Assembly (NCBI RefSeq): GCF_052113205.1
Contig: NZ_JBFRCU010000020.1
Span: forward strand, 1 to 64,000
DNA length: 64,000 nucleotides
Reading direction: 5' to 3'
Origin: Inquilinus sp052113205
GTDB taxonomy: Bacteria; Pseudomonadota; Alphaproteobacteria; DSM-16000; Inquilinaceae
Shown here: in pieces, positions 1 through 8,267 of the stretch
Position numbering within the stretch: the stretch's first letter is position 1
Layout: every line of letters begins with the position of its first letter
Made by a program: the position numbers and the translations under genes
Notes under the pieces: generated by a model
Database searches by the model: none
What the model saw: the letters and a program-made list of their open reading frames with translations, nothing else
What the model was told of the DNA's origin: nothing

Positions 1-182
1 CGCTCGACCCGGCCCGCATCCCGGGGCTCAAGGCCGGGCTGGCGGTCCGGCTGCAGGAAGCCGACGTCATCAAATGGTTCGATACCGAGACCACCTACAC
101 CATCGCCGAGCGCCTCTCACGCTCCCTCGGCATCGACCCCCATCCCTGGCTCCACACCAAAACCGCACCCGACACCGGGTGA
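1..182 (+). CDS. C-terminal fragment of an unidentified protein (5' end outside window)
   Basis: The frame entering the window from the left is open until a TGA and encodes about 59 residues, including the segment VIKWFDTETTYTIAERLSRS and ending HTKTAPDTG. I do not recognise the family. The codon choice is like that of the neighbours (GC in third positions), and the stop is followed directly by palindromic repeats and then by the convergent DMT transporter gene, which is what the end of a real gene would look like. No catalytic motif can be assigned from this piece. Confidence 0.5.
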   Translation, partial: LDPARIPGLKAGLAVRLQEADVIKWFDTETTYTIAERLSRSLGIDPHPWLHTKTAPDTG

Positions 183-214
183 GCGGACGTGGCCGGTCTC
201 CCCTCAAAAAACCT

Positions 215-287
215 CGTCATCCCCGCGAAAGCGGGGATCTCGTCCCAGCCCCCGACGGAAAGAGATTCCCGCTTTCGCGGGAATGAC
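215..287. repeat. Palindromic repeat family A, copy 1
   Basis: An interspersed palindromic element: CGTCATCCCCGCGAAAGCGG at one end and the complementary GCTTTCGCGGGAATGAC at the other, each arm itself a small palindrome around CGCGAAAGCG. Three more copies occur at 39291, 50431 and 51732. It sits between two convergent genes, the usual place for REP-like elements. Confidence 0.85.
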
Positions 288-311
288 ATCCAAGGAAGGG
301 GAGAGGGAGGG

Positions 312-331
312 CCCGTCGCGTTGGCGACGGG
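312..331. terminator. Perfect 8-bp hairpin between convergent genes
   Basis: CCCGTCGC and GCGACGGG are separated by the four-base loop GTTG, inside a G-rich tract (GAGAGGGAGG ... GAGGGTGAGGGGG). There is no T-run, so it is a repeat-type hairpin that may slow polymerase, rather than a classical intrinsic terminator. It lies just beyond the stop codon of the leftward DMT transporter gene. Confidence 0.45.
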
Positions 332-397
332 AGGGTGAGGGGGCCGGCGCCGGACGTGACGTTGTGCCAACCCCCGGCGTTCTGGAAGCCGGCTCGG

Positions 398-1318
398 TCA
401 GCGGTTGGCCGCAGCGCCGCGGCGCCGATTGGCAGAGGAGGCGATGGCGATGCCGCCCAGCACCACCAGGCCGCCGACGATCTCGCGCGGGCCGACGGTC
501 TCGTGCAGCACCAGCACGCCCAGCAGCACGGTCCAGACCGGGGTCAGATAGGCGTTCATCGACCCCAGCGTCGGCCCGGCCAGGCGCAGGATCTGCATGT
601 ACAGCGCGATCGGCACCGCGGTCGAGAACACGCCGAATGCCACCAGCTCCAGCCCATGCGCCGGCGCCGCGGCGAAGGCGGACGGGCCGGTGACGGCCAG
701 CACCGCGACCATCGTCGGCAGGCCGGAGAAGGCCTGCTGGCCCAGCGCCAGCCGCACCGGCCGCGGCGCCGGGATGCCGCGCACATAGATCACGCCGACG
801 GCGTAGCTGGCGGCCGTTGCCAGCATCGCCAGCGGTCCGAACATCCCGCTGCCGCCGACGGCGGCGGGGCCGATCAGGATCGCCATGCCGGTGAAGCCGG
901 CCAGCACGCCGCCGGCGCGCCGGCCGGTCAATCGCTGGTCGGCGAACAGCCAATGCGCCAGCACCGCCACCATCAGCGGGCTCGACGCGGCGATCAGCGC
1001 CGCCAGCCCGGCCTCGGTGTCGGCCAGGGCATAGGCGGTCAGCGTGTTCGGCACGATGCCCTGCAGGATGCCCAGCACGATCCAGTCGCGCCATTCCCGG
1101 CCGCGCGGCAGGATGCCCTGGCCGCGGGCCAGCAGCCACAGCGCCAGCAGGCCGCCGCCCAGCACGCCGCGGATGGCGGTCAGCGGCAACGGCGCGAAGT
1201 CCGCGCCCAGCACCTTCATCAGCAGATAGGCGGTGGCCCACAGGAAGGAGCACAGCAGCAGCAGCCCCAGCAGCGGGGCGCTGCCGGTGCGGGCGACGGT
1301 GTCGGCGGACGGGCTCAT
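398..1318 (-). CDS. DMT-superfamily EamA transporter
   Basis: A 306-residue inner-membrane protein with about ten hydrophobic helices arranged as two EamA halves, each opening with the small-residue-rich pattern of the family (first half LLLLCSFLWATAYLLMKVLG; second half from about residue 150). Family members export amino acids, sugars or metabolites; the substrate cannot be read from sequence. The start is the ATG giving MSPSADTVART; the same frame is open much further upstream but that stretch lies over the next gene. It is the last gene of the leftward catabolic operon, 92 bases after the Gfo/Idh gene, so it may export an intermediate or simply be read through. Confidence 0.9.
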   Translation of the reverse strand: MSPSADTVARTGSAPLLGLLLLCSFLWATAYLLMKVLGADFAPLPLTAIRGVLGGGLLALWLLARGQGILPRGREWRDWIVLGILQGIVPNTLTAYALADTEAGLAALIAASSPLMVAVLAHWLFADQRLTGRRAGGVLAGFTGMAILIGPAAVGGSGMFGPLAMLATAASYAVGVIYVRGIPAPRPVRLALGQQAFSGLPTMVAVLAVTGPSAFAAAPAHGLELVAFGVFSTAVPIALYMQILRLAGPTLGSMNAYLTPVWTVLLGVLVLHETVGPREIVGGLVVLGGIAIASSANRRRGAAANR

Positions 1319-1410
1319 GCGCGCCCGTCCGGCCCGGTGTCGAGTTCGATCATGCTTCCTCCCGTCGGGCCGGCAAGGTGGCGGAAATCCGGCCGGACGG
1401 GAAGGGGAAG

Positions 1411-2640
1411 TCAGCCCTCCAGCAGCGGCGCCACGGCGACGCTGCGGCCGCTGTCGATGCTGTCCAGCGCGGCGACGCCGCACAGCACCGCCAGCGCCCC
1501 GGCGCGGGCATCGGCGCGCAGGCCCAGCGGGTCCGGCAGGCCGGGGCGGAACAGCATCGCCTGCATCTTCGGGTCGCCGCCCCAATGGCCGCCATGCTCC
1601 TGCGGCACCCAGATGTGCTCGACCGCGCCGAAGTTGCGCATCAGCAGGATCTCGTCGGCCGGCGGCGTGGTCCAGGGCTGGCGCTCGAACTGCCGCACCT
1701 CGATCCGGCCCTTGGTGCCGTTGAACGCCAGATGGTGGCCCTCGATCGGCATGAAGGTGTTGAGCGAGTAGGAGACCTGGACGCCGTTCCGGTAGCGCAG
1801 CGCCGCGCTCATCGTGTCCGGGATGTCGATGTCCTCGCGGAATACGCAGGCGTCGCGGACATAGCCGTCCTCGCGCGACGGGTCCTCGTACAGCATGGTC
1901 AGCCAGGCATCGGCCGAGACGTCGAAGTGGAAATCGCACTCGCCGGCATGCGGGCAGGTCTTGCAGCGCGGTCCGCGGAACGGGCCCTTGCGGCCGTAAT
2001 GGCGCAGCTCGCCGCGGGCGAACACTTCCTCGGGCTCCGAGGCCAGGTACCAGTTCAGCAGGTCGAAATGATGCGTCGCCTTGTGCACGAACAGGCTGCC
2101 GGAATTGGCGCGATAGGCGTGCCAGCGGCGGAAATAATCGGCGCCGTGCTTGGTGTCGAGATACCAGTGGAAGTCGACCGAGACGACGTCGCCGATGGCG
2201 CCGTCCAGCAGCAGCTGCTTGATGCGCTGCGAGGTCGGCGCGTAGCGGTAGTTGAAGGTGACGTCGACCCGGCGGCCGGTGCGCTTCTCGGCGGCCAGGA
2301 TGCGGCGGCACTTCTCCGCCGTGGTCGTCATCGGCTTCTCGGTGATGGCGTCGACCCCGGCCTCCAGCGCCTGGACGATGTGGTCGTCATGCGCGCTGTC
2401 GCGGCTGCACACCATCAGCCGGTCCGGCCGGGTCTCGCGCAGCATGGCGCCGAGATCGGTGAACACCGGCGCGTCGACGCCGATCGCGGCCCGCGCCCGC
2501 TCCAGCCGCAGCGGGTTCTGGTCGCACAGGCCCACCATCTCGACCACGTCGCCGACCTGGGCCAGCAGCTCCCGGCCCCAGGTCCCGGCGCCGCGATGCC
2601 CGGTCCCGACCAGCGCGACCCTCGTCTTGCCTTCGCCCAT
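1411..2640 (-). CDS. Gfo/Idh/MocA family oxidoreductase A
   Basis: A 409-residue NAD(P)-dependent dehydrogenase of the family that oxidises sugars, inositols and their derivatives. The N-terminal Rossmann fold carries VGTGHRG (residues 11-17) and the family's catalytic EKP motif is at 101-103, followed by the alpha/beta C-terminal domain. Cysteines 226, 229 and 235 (CKTCPHAGEC) form a small cluster seen in one branch of the family. It follows the sugar-isomerase-like gene by 33 bases in the same operon. Four members of this family surround the TetR gene in this block, which suggests stepwise or reversible oxidation of a polyhydroxylated substrate. The substrate is unknown. Confidence 0.92.
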   Translation of the reverse strand: MGEGKTRVALVGTGHRGAGTWGRELLAQVGDVVEMVGLCDQNPLRLERARAAIGVDAPVFTDLGAMLRETRPDRLMVCSRDSAHDDHIVQALEAGVDAITEKPMTTTAEKCRRILAAEKRTGRRVDVTFNYRYAPTSQRIKQLLLDGAIGDVVSVDFHWYLDTKHGADYFRRWHAYRANSGSLFVHKATHHFDLLNWYLASEPEEVFARGELRHYGRKGPFRGPRCKTCPHAGECDFHFDVSADAWLTMLYEDPSREDGYVRDACVFREDIDIPDTMSAALRYRNGVQVSYSLNTFMPIEGHHLAFNGTKGRIEVRQFERQPWTTPPADEILLMRNFGAVEHIWVPQEHGGHWGGDPKMQAMLFRPGLPDPLGLRADARAGALAVLCGVAALDSIDSGRSVAVAPLLEG

Positions 2641-2673
2641 CCTCGCCTCCCAACCCCGTTACGGGGTGTCCCG

Positions 2674-3504
2674 TTACAGCGTGCAATGCTCGTGATAGCG
2701 CTCGACGCAGGTCCGCAAGACCTCGTCGCCCGGGCGCTTCCACCAATTCTCGGCCGAGAAGATCTCGACCTCCTGCGGTCCCGAAAAGCCGGCGGCCTCG
2801 ATCGCGGCGCGGATGCCGCGCAGGTCGATCACCCCGTCGCCCATCATGCCGCGGTCCAGCAGCAGGTCCGTGGTCGGCACCAGCCAGTCGCAGATGTGAT
2901 GCGCCAGGATCCGGCCCCCGGCGCCGGCCCGGGCGATCTGCGGCATCAGCTCCGGATCCCACCAGACATGGTAGACGTCGATAGCGACGCCGATGCCGTC
3001 GCCCAGCAGATCGCAGATGTCCAGCGCCTGCTTCAGCGTGTTCACGCAGGCGCGGTCGGCGGCGTACATCGGGTGCAGGGGCTCGATCGCCAGCGGGATG
3101 CCGCTGGCCCGGGCATGCGGCAGGATGGCGGCGATGCCGTCGGCCACCATCTGCCGGGCGGCGCCGATGTCGCGCGACCCGGCCGGCAGTCCGCCGACCA
3201 CCAGCACCAGGCAGTCGGCGCCCAGCTCGGCGGCCTCGTCGACCGCGCGCAGATTGTCGTCGATCGCGGCCTTGCGCGCCTCCGGGTCGCCGGCCGGGAA
3301 CATGCCGCCGCGGCACAGGCCGGTGACCTGGAAGCCGTTGTCGCGCACGATCTGCGCCGCCTCGCCCAGGCCGATCTTCTGCACCTGGTCGCGCCAGGGG
3401 GCGATCGCGGTGATGCCGTGCTTCAGGCAGGCCTCGGCCGCCTGCCGCATGTCCCATTGCATGCGGGTGGTGGCGAGGTTGATCGACAGGCCCTCGGTGG
3501 GCAT
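2674..3504 (-). CDS. Sugar phosphate isomerase/epimerase (xylose-isomerase-like TIM barrel)
   Basis: A 276-residue single-domain protein of the AP endonuclease 2/xylose-isomerase-like TIM-barrel family (IolE, IolI, hydroxypyruvate isomerase and 3-keto-sugar hydratases/epimerases). The expected metal ligands are visible: E141 (LAIEPLHP), D176 (VAIDVYHVWW), H202 or H203 (ILAHHICDW) and E247 (EVEIFS). The family isomerises, epimerises or dehydrates keto-sugars, commonly downstream of a Gfo/Idh dehydrogenase, and here it lies between two other enzymes of the operon: its start codon is 3 bases from the stop of the enolase-like gene. Exact reaction not determinable. Confidence 0.88.
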   Translation of the reverse strand: MPTEGLSINLATTRMQWDMRQAAEACLKHGITAIAPWRDQVQKIGLGEAAQIVRDNGFQVTGLCRGGMFPAGDPEARKAAIDDNLRAVDEAAELGADCLVLVVGGLPAGSRDIGAARQMVADGIAAILPHARASGIPLAIEPLHPMYAADRACVNTLKQALDICDLLGDGIGVAIDVYHVWWDPELMPQIARAGAGGRILAHHICDWLVPTTDLLLDRGMMGDGVIDLRGIRAAIEAAGFSGPQEVEIFSAENWWKRPGDEVLRTCVERYHEHCTL

Positions 3505-3507
3505 CAG

Positions 3508-4923
3508 TCAGGTCTCCAGGGATCCGTCGGCCATGGCCGACCAGTCGGGGGTGAGGGCGGTGCCCAGGCCGCGCGCGGCCAGCACCGAGCCGATGGCCAG
3601 GCGCCCGCCGCGGATGCACAGGCGCGCTCGACCAGAGGATTCAGCATAGAGGTCGGGATGGGCGGCCAGGAAGGCGCGCTGCTCCGCCGCCGGGGCGCCG
3701 GCCATGCCGTCGACATAGTGGTGGCCGTTGCGCTCGACATGGCCGGTGCCGCCCAGCGCGGCCAGCACCAGGTCCTGCTGCAGGGCGACGCCGCTCTGGG
3801 TGGTCAGGTCCTCGGCCGACAGGAAGTAGCGGACACCGTCTTCGGCACTCCATTTTGCGATCCGGGCCCGGTTCAGCAGCGAGCGGTAGACCCCCTTGCA
3901 GGATTTCGACGACACGCCGCGATAGCCCAGGGCACGTGCGCGCGGGAAGACGCCGATATCCGCATCCGACTCGTCGATCTCGACCGGCACACGCTTTGCC
4001 AAAGCGTGGATCGGCTCGGCCAGCGCCCGGGCGCGGGCGATCGGCTGCTCCAGGAACAGCACCGCGGACCGCAGTCGTGCCAAGGCGGGATCGGCGGTGA
4101 GGCGGTCCCAGAACTCGGCCACCGGCCCGGCCTCGGCGAACTGCTCGTTGCCGTCCAGGGTGACGCGATACTCCGGCAGCCGGTCCAGCACGGCGGCGAT
4201 CCGGCGCAGCCGGTCCAGGTCGGCTTCGGCCTGGCCGCTCAGCTTCAGCTTGAAATGGCTGTGGCCATAGGCGGCGACCGCCTGCTCCAGGCTCTGCGGC
4301 AGCCCGTCATCCAGGGGTTCGGCGATCTCGGCGGTGGTGATCGGATCGGCCAGCCCGACCGTGTGCCGGGCGTGAATGTGGTCGGCGGGCGCCAGCCCGG
4401 CCAGGAACCGGCCGAGGTCGAAATCGCCGAGATCGGGTGCGGTCGCCGTCGTGAGGCCGATCCGGTCGGTGCGCACCGCCGTGACCGCGTCGATGCCCTC
4501 GATCCGGCACAGCGCGTCGATCACGGCGCGGTCGAACAGGGCCAAGCCGAAGGAGGCGATCAGCCCGCTCAACTCCCCGGCCACGCAGACCGCGTGGTGC
4601 CGCGGCTCGATTTCCGTGCTCAGGGCGAAGGCCGAGGCCGGGGGCGCCGCGAGATAGAAGGGCTGGGCGATGGCGAGCGATCGGCGCAGTTGGTCGAAGT
4701 TCTGCTGTTCGGTCAGGGCCGGGTCCTTGTCGAACCATTTCGGCACCATCAGCTCGGCCGCCTGCCCCTCGGCACGGCGGCCGTCGGCGGCCTCGACCGT
4801 CAGCCGCAGGAAGGCCTGCGGTGCGCGGGTGACGGTGGCGGCGCCGAAGCGGAAGGGCAGCCGGAACCGCACCGGCCGTTCATACAGCCGGGCCTCGGCG
4901 ACGCGCAGGCGGGGGGCGCTCAC
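3508..4923 (-). CDS. Enolase-superfamily enzyme (mandelate racemase/muconate lactonizing type)
   Basis: A 471-residue protein, longer than the usual 370-400 of the group. The barrel has the superfamily's hallmarks in order: K225-L-K227 (HFKLKLSG), metal ligands D257 (TLDGNE), E292 (LEQP) and D317/E318 (VEIDESD), and a lysine pair K340/K343 (SSKSCKG) on the opposite face. Such enzymes abstract a proton next to a carboxylate; in sugar-acid clusters they are usually dehydratases producing 2-keto-3-deoxy acids. The extra length is in an enlarged N-terminal capping domain and a C-terminal tail. A GTG start is used, 6 bases after the upstream gene's stop. Assigned role, dehydration of an aldonate-like intermediate, is inference. 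Confidence 0.85.
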   Translation of the reverse strand: MSAPRLRVAEARLYERPVRFRLPFRFGAATVTRAPQAFLRLTVEAADGRRAEGQAAELMVPKWFDKDPALTEQQNFDQLRRSLAIAQPFYLAAPPASAFALSTEIEPRHHAVCVAGELSGLIASFGLALFDRAVIDALCRIEGIDAVTAVRTDRIGLTTATAPDLGDFDLGRFLAGLAPADHIHARHTVGLADPITTAEIAEPLDDGLPQSLEQAVAAYGHSHFKLKLSGQAEADLDRLRRIAAVLDRLPEYRVTLDGNEQFAEAGPVAEFWDRLTADPALARLRSAVLFLEQPIARARALAEPIHALAKRVPVEIDESDADIGVFPRARALGYRGVSSKSCKGVYRSLLNRARIAKWSAEDGVRYFLSAEDLTTQSGVALQQDLVLAALGGTGHVERNGHHYVDGMAGAPAAEQRAFLAAHPDLYAESSGRARLCIRGGRLAIGSVLAARGLGTALTPDWSAMADGSLET

Positions 4924-4929
4924 GATCGG

Positions 4930-6099
4930 CTATTCCACCCCGCCCACGGCCAGGACCTTGCGCATGCGCTGCACCGCCAGGTCCGGGTCGCGCAGCACGC
5001 GGGCGGCGTCGGCCAGGCGGAACAGCTCGGCCAGATGCGGCAGCGACCGGGTGCTCTGCTGGCCGCCGATCATCAGGAAATGGTCCTGCAGCCCGTTCAG
5101 ATAGGCCAGGAACACGACCCCGGTCTTGTAGAAGCGGGTCGGCGCCTTGAAGATGTGCCGGCTCAGCGGCACGGTCGGCGCCAGGATGTCGTGGAACCCG
5201 GCCTCGTCCCCGGCAGTCAGCCGCGCCAGCCCGGCCGAGGCGGCGGGGGCGATGGCATCGAAGATGCCCAGCAGAGCGTCCGAATAGCCCTGCTCGTCGC
5301 CGGCGATCAGCTCGGCGTAGTTGAAGTCGTCGCCGGTGTACATGCGCACGCCCGCCGGCAGCCGGCGGCGCATCGCGATCTCCTTCTCCTTCGACAGCAG
5401 CGAGATCTTGATGCCGTCGACCTTGGCGGCGCTGTCGCGGATCACGGCCAGGCATGTGTCCATCGCCCGGTCGTGGTCGGCATCGCCCCAATAGCCGGCC
5501 AGGGCCGGGTCGAACATCTCGCCCAGCCAGTGCAGGATCACCGGCTGCTTCACCTGGGACAGGATCCGGCCATAGACCCGGACATAGTCGTCCGGCCCCT
5601 TGGCCGCGGCGGCCAGCGCCCGGCTGGCCATCAGGATCACCCGGCCGCCCAGGCTTTCCACCGCCTCGATCTGCTGCTCATAGGCGGCGATCACGTCGGC
5701 GATGGTGACGCCGGGGCCGGGCGGCAGGTGGTCGGTGCCGGCGCCGCAGGCGATCACCGCGCCGGGCCGCTCCTTGGCCCCGGCCAGGGCCCGGCCGATC
5801 AGCGCCTTGGCGGTCGGCCAGTCGAGGCCCATGCCGCGCTGGGCGGTGTCCATCGCCTCGGCGATGCCGAGGCCGAGATCCCAGAGATAGTGGCGGAAGG
5901 CGAGGGTGCGGTCCCAGTCGACCGCAATGTCCAACCAGGGGTCGTTGTCGGCCAGCGGGTCGGCCACGACATGCGCCGCGGCATAGGCAACCCGATTGAA
6001 GGCCGGGGCGCTGCCCGGCGCCGGCATCGGCAGCGGCGCGTTCTTGATGCTGTAGCTCTCGAGACCGCCACCGACGCGAGGCAGGGTGAGGGTGGCCAT
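4930..6099 (-). CDS. DUF993 / dihydrodipicolinate synthase-like family protein
   Basis: A 389-residue protein of the DUF993 group, annotated elsewhere as a DapA-like aldolase/lyase family. It is predicted to be a TIM barrel; K231 in the segment VDGIKISLLS is the best candidate for a Schiff-base lysine, and GAGTDHLPPG (119-128) and TGDDFNY look like loop motifs. I know of no demonstrated reaction for this family. It starts with ATG 3 bases after the upstream Gfo/Idh gene. Placed with a dehydratase-like enolase protein, an aldol cleavage step (as in 2-keto-3-deoxy acid pathways) is a reasonable inference, not a fact. Confidence 0.85.
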   Translation of the reverse strand: MATLTLPRVGGGLESYSIKNAPLPMPAPGSAPAFNRVAYAAAHVVADPLADNDPWLDIAVDWDRTLAFRHYLWDLGLGIAEAMDTAQRGMGLDWPTAKALIGRALAGAKERPGAVIACGAGTDHLPPGPGVTIADVIAAYEQQIEAVESLGGRVILMASRALAAAAKGPDDYVRVYGRILSQVKQPVILHWLGEMFDPALAGYWGDADHDRAMDTCLAVIRDSAAKVDGIKISLLSKEKEIAMRRRLPAGVRMYTGDDFNYAELIAGDEQGYSDALLGIFDAIAPAASAGLARLTAGDEAGFHDILAPTVPLSRHIFKAPTRFYKTGVVFLAYLNGLQDHFLMIGGQQSTRSLPHLAELFRLADAARVLRDPDLAVQRMRKVLAVGGVE

Positions 6100-6102
6100 G
6101 GT

Positions 6103-7254
6103 TCAGTGCTCCAGCGCCGGCAGGTCGACCCAGCGCCGCTCGGCCCAGCTCCGCAGCCCGGCCTCGGCCAGCTGCACGCCCTTCACGCCCTCCCACAGGG
6201 TGTACTTCCAGGGCGTGCCGGCGACGACGTGGCGGATGAAATCCTCCCACTGCGCCTTGAAGCCGTTGTCGTAGACGGTGTTGTCCGGCACCTCTTCCCA
6301 CTGGTCGAGGAACTTCATGGTCTGCGGCTGATCCGGGTTCCACACCGGCCGCGGCGTATTCACCCGGTGCTGGGTGTAGCAGCGGGTCAGCCCGGCCACG
6401 GCCGAGCCATGGGTGCCGTCGACCTGGAAGGTGACCAGGTCGTCGCGCCGCACCCGCACGGCCCAGGAGGAGTTGATGTGGGCGACCACGCCGCCCTCGA
6501 GCTGGAAGGTGGCGTAAGCGGCGTCGTCGGCATCGGCGGCGTAGCGCCTGCCGGCCTCGTCCACCCGCTCCGGGATATGGGTGGCGCCGAGGCAACTGAC
6601 CGACTTCACCTCGCCGAACAGGTTGTCCAGCACGTAGCGCCAGTGGCACAGCATGTCGAGGATGATGCCGCCGCCATCGCCCTTGCGGTAGTTCCAGCTC
6701 GGCCGCTGCGCCGCCTGCCAGTCGCCCTCGAACACCCAGTAGCCGAACTCGCCGCGCACCGCGAAGATCCGGCCGAAGAAGCCGGAATCGCGCAGCATGC
6801 GGATCTTCTGCAGCCCGGGCAGGTACAGCTTGTCCTGCACCACGCCGTGGCGGATGCCGCGGGCGTCGGCATGGCGGGCCAGCTTGGCGGCGACGTCCAG
6901 CGTCTCGGAGATCGGCTTCTCGCAATAGATATGCTTGCCGGCATCGATCGCGCGGGTCAGCAGCTCGGCCCGCATCTGGGTCGAGCCGGCGTCGAAGAAC
7001 AGCGTGTCGTCGCGGTTGGCCAGGGCCTTGTCGAGGTCGCTGCCCCAGCGGGCGATGCCGTGGCGCTTGGCCAACTCCTCGACCTTCTCGGCGTTGCGGC
7101 CGACCAGGATTGGGTCGGGCATCACCTTGTCGCCATTGGGCAGCACCACGCCGCCCTGGTCGCGGATGGCGCAGATCGAGCGCACCAGGTGCTGGTTGTA
7201 GCCCATGCGACCGGTGATGCCGTGCATGATGAGGCCGAGGCGCTGGGTGGCCAT
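6103..7254 (-). CDS. Gfo/Idh/MocA family oxidoreductase B (first gene of leftward operon)
   Basis: A 383-residue dehydrogenase with EKP at 112-114 and a C-terminal substrate domain. The nucleotide-binding loop is unusual: HGITGRMG (11-18) resembles the GxTGRMG loop of dihydrodipicolinate reductase rather than the common GxGxxG/A of this family. It is the promoter-proximal gene of a six-gene leftward set (this gene, DUF993, enolase-like, isomerase-like, Gfo/Idh A, DMT exporter) with gaps of 3-33 bases between the first five. A near-perfect TetR-type palindrome lies about 50 bases before its ATG, so it is probably induced when the repressor binds the pathway substrate. Confidence 0.92.
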   Translation of the reverse strand: MATQRLGLIMHGITGRMGYNQHLVRSICAIRDQGGVVLPNGDKVMPDPILVGRNAEKVEELAKRHGIARWGSDLDKALANRDDTLFFDAGSTQMRAELLTRAIDAGKHIYCEKPISETLDVAAKLARHADARGIRHGVVQDKLYLPGLQKIRMLRDSGFFGRIFAVRGEFGYWVFEGDWQAAQRPSWNYRKGDGGGIILDMLCHWRYVLDNLFGEVKSVSCLGATHIPERVDEAGRRYAADADDAAYATFQLEGGVVAHINSSWAVRVRRDDLVTFQVDGTHGSAVAGLTRCYTQHRVNTPRPVWNPDQPQTMKFLDQWEEVPDNTVYDNGFKAQWEDFIRHVVAGTPWKYTLWEGVKGVQLAEAGLRSWAERRWVDLPALEH

Positions 7255-7302
7255 CCGGTCTTCCCTCCCGTTGCGGCACGGGCGGCAATTCCCGGCCTTG
7301 TT

Positions 7303-7318
7303 GTAACCAACTGGTTAC
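7303..7318. promoter_or_regulatory. TetR-type operator 1 (GTAACCA-AC-TGGTTAC)
   Basis: Two 7-bp arms, GTAACCA and TGGTTAC, flank the dinucleotide AC. An almost identical site (15 of 16 bases) lies on the other side of the TetR gene. It is 48 bases upstream of the Gfo/Idh B start codon, where it would cover the promoter of the leftward operon. The CCAnnTGG core recalls the RutR consensus. Confidence 0.8.
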
Positions 7319-7365
7319 TAGCGGATCACGGAACGGGCCCGCGCGTCAAGAGGCCGGCGCGTGGA

Positions 7366-8046
7366 TCAGGGGCGCAGCGAAGCCAGGATCATGTGGGCGA
7401 TGTGGTCGCCCCATTCGGCCAAGGCGCGCGTCTCGGTCAGCTCGCGCCGGAAGATGGTCGACAATGTGTAGCGATTCGACAGGTAGAAAGCGCCCAGCGA
7501 AGCGATGCTGACATAGACCTTGACCGGGTCGGCATCGGCCCGGAACACGCCCTTGGCGGCACCGCGCTTGAGCAGGTCGGAGATCACGGCGACCAGCGGC
7601 GAATGCAGGTCGAAAATGCGGGCGGAGCGCTTCAGGTGCCGCGCCTTCATCAGGTTCTCGGTCTGCAGCAGGCTCAGGAATTCCGGGTGGTCGATGAAGT
7701 AGCGCCAGGTGAACAGCGCCAGCTCGCGGATGCCCTCGACCGGGTCGTGATCGGCCAGATGCAGCTTGCTCTCGGCCGAACGGATGGCGACATAGGCGCC
7801 TTCCAGCACCGCCAGGTACAGGGCCTCCTTGTCGCCGAAATAGTGGTACAGCATGCGCTTGTTGGCGCCGGCGCGTTTGGCGATTTCGTTGATCCGCGCG
7901 CCGCTGTACCCTTTCTCCATGAACTCCTTCACCGCGGCGGCGAGGATCGCGGCGCTGGTGCGTTCCGGGTCGCGCACGGCCTTGGTGGCGGGGCGTTTCG
8001 GCTTATCTTCCGTCGGGGCGTCGATGGTCTCGTCGCTGATGCTCAC
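7366..8046 (-). CDS. TetR/AcrR family transcriptional regulator of the sugar-acid regulon
   Basis: A 226-residue regulator. After a charged, Pro-rich leader the N-terminal helix-turn-helix reads INEIAKRAGANKRMLYHYFG (about residues 52-72), the TetR signature; the rest is an all-helical ligand and dimer domain with DHDPVEGIRELALFTWRYF. A GTG start is used; no strong ribosome-binding site is seen. The gene sits between the two catabolic operons and is flanked by matching palindromes, so it most likely represses the leftward operon, the rightward operon and itself. The inducer should be the pathway substrate or an early product. General family and local role are confident; ligand is unknown. Confidence 0.92.
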   Translation of the reverse strand: MSISDETIDAPTEDKPKRPATKAVRDPERTSAAILAAAVKEFMEKGYSGARINEIAKRAGANKRMLYHYFGDKEALYLAVLEGAYVAIRSAESKLHLADHDPVEGIRELALFTWRYFIDHPEFLSLLQTENLMKARHLKRSARIFDLHSPLVAVISDLLKRGAAKGVFRADADPVKVYVSIASLGAFYLSNRYTLSTIFRRELTETRALAEWGDHIAHMILASLRP

Positions 8047-8133
8047 GGTCGGGCGGCCTCGATCAGGGCCGGTGGCGACGCAGCGTCGCTGCCGGTGTTC
8101 GTGTTGACAGCCATCATCGCATCGATCTAGCTT

Positions 8134-8149
8134 GTAACCAACTGGTTAT
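8134..8149. promoter_or_regulatory. TetR-type operator 2 (GTAACCA-AC-TGGTTAT)
   Basis: Same sequence as operator 1 except for the last base. It is in the divergent gap between the TetR gene (87 bases to its start) and the first binding-protein gene (119 bases), so one bound dimer could control both directions. The surrounding bases (TTGTAACCA ... TGGTTATAACAA) extend the dyad. Confidence 0.8.
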
Positions 8150-8267
8150 AACAATCGTCGCGCCGGCCTTCGGTCGAAGGCTTGCCTCAGGCACCAACCG
8201 ACCACCGCTTGCAACGTCTCGCCGACCGACGGGCCGACCGACGGGGCGGGGCATCAGGAGGAACGCG

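Noticed and set aside
1378..8130. A 2250-codon open frame on the plus strand
   Set aside because: It is the antisense shadow of six leftward genes with clear families; GC-rich codon bias keeps the opposite frame free of stops.
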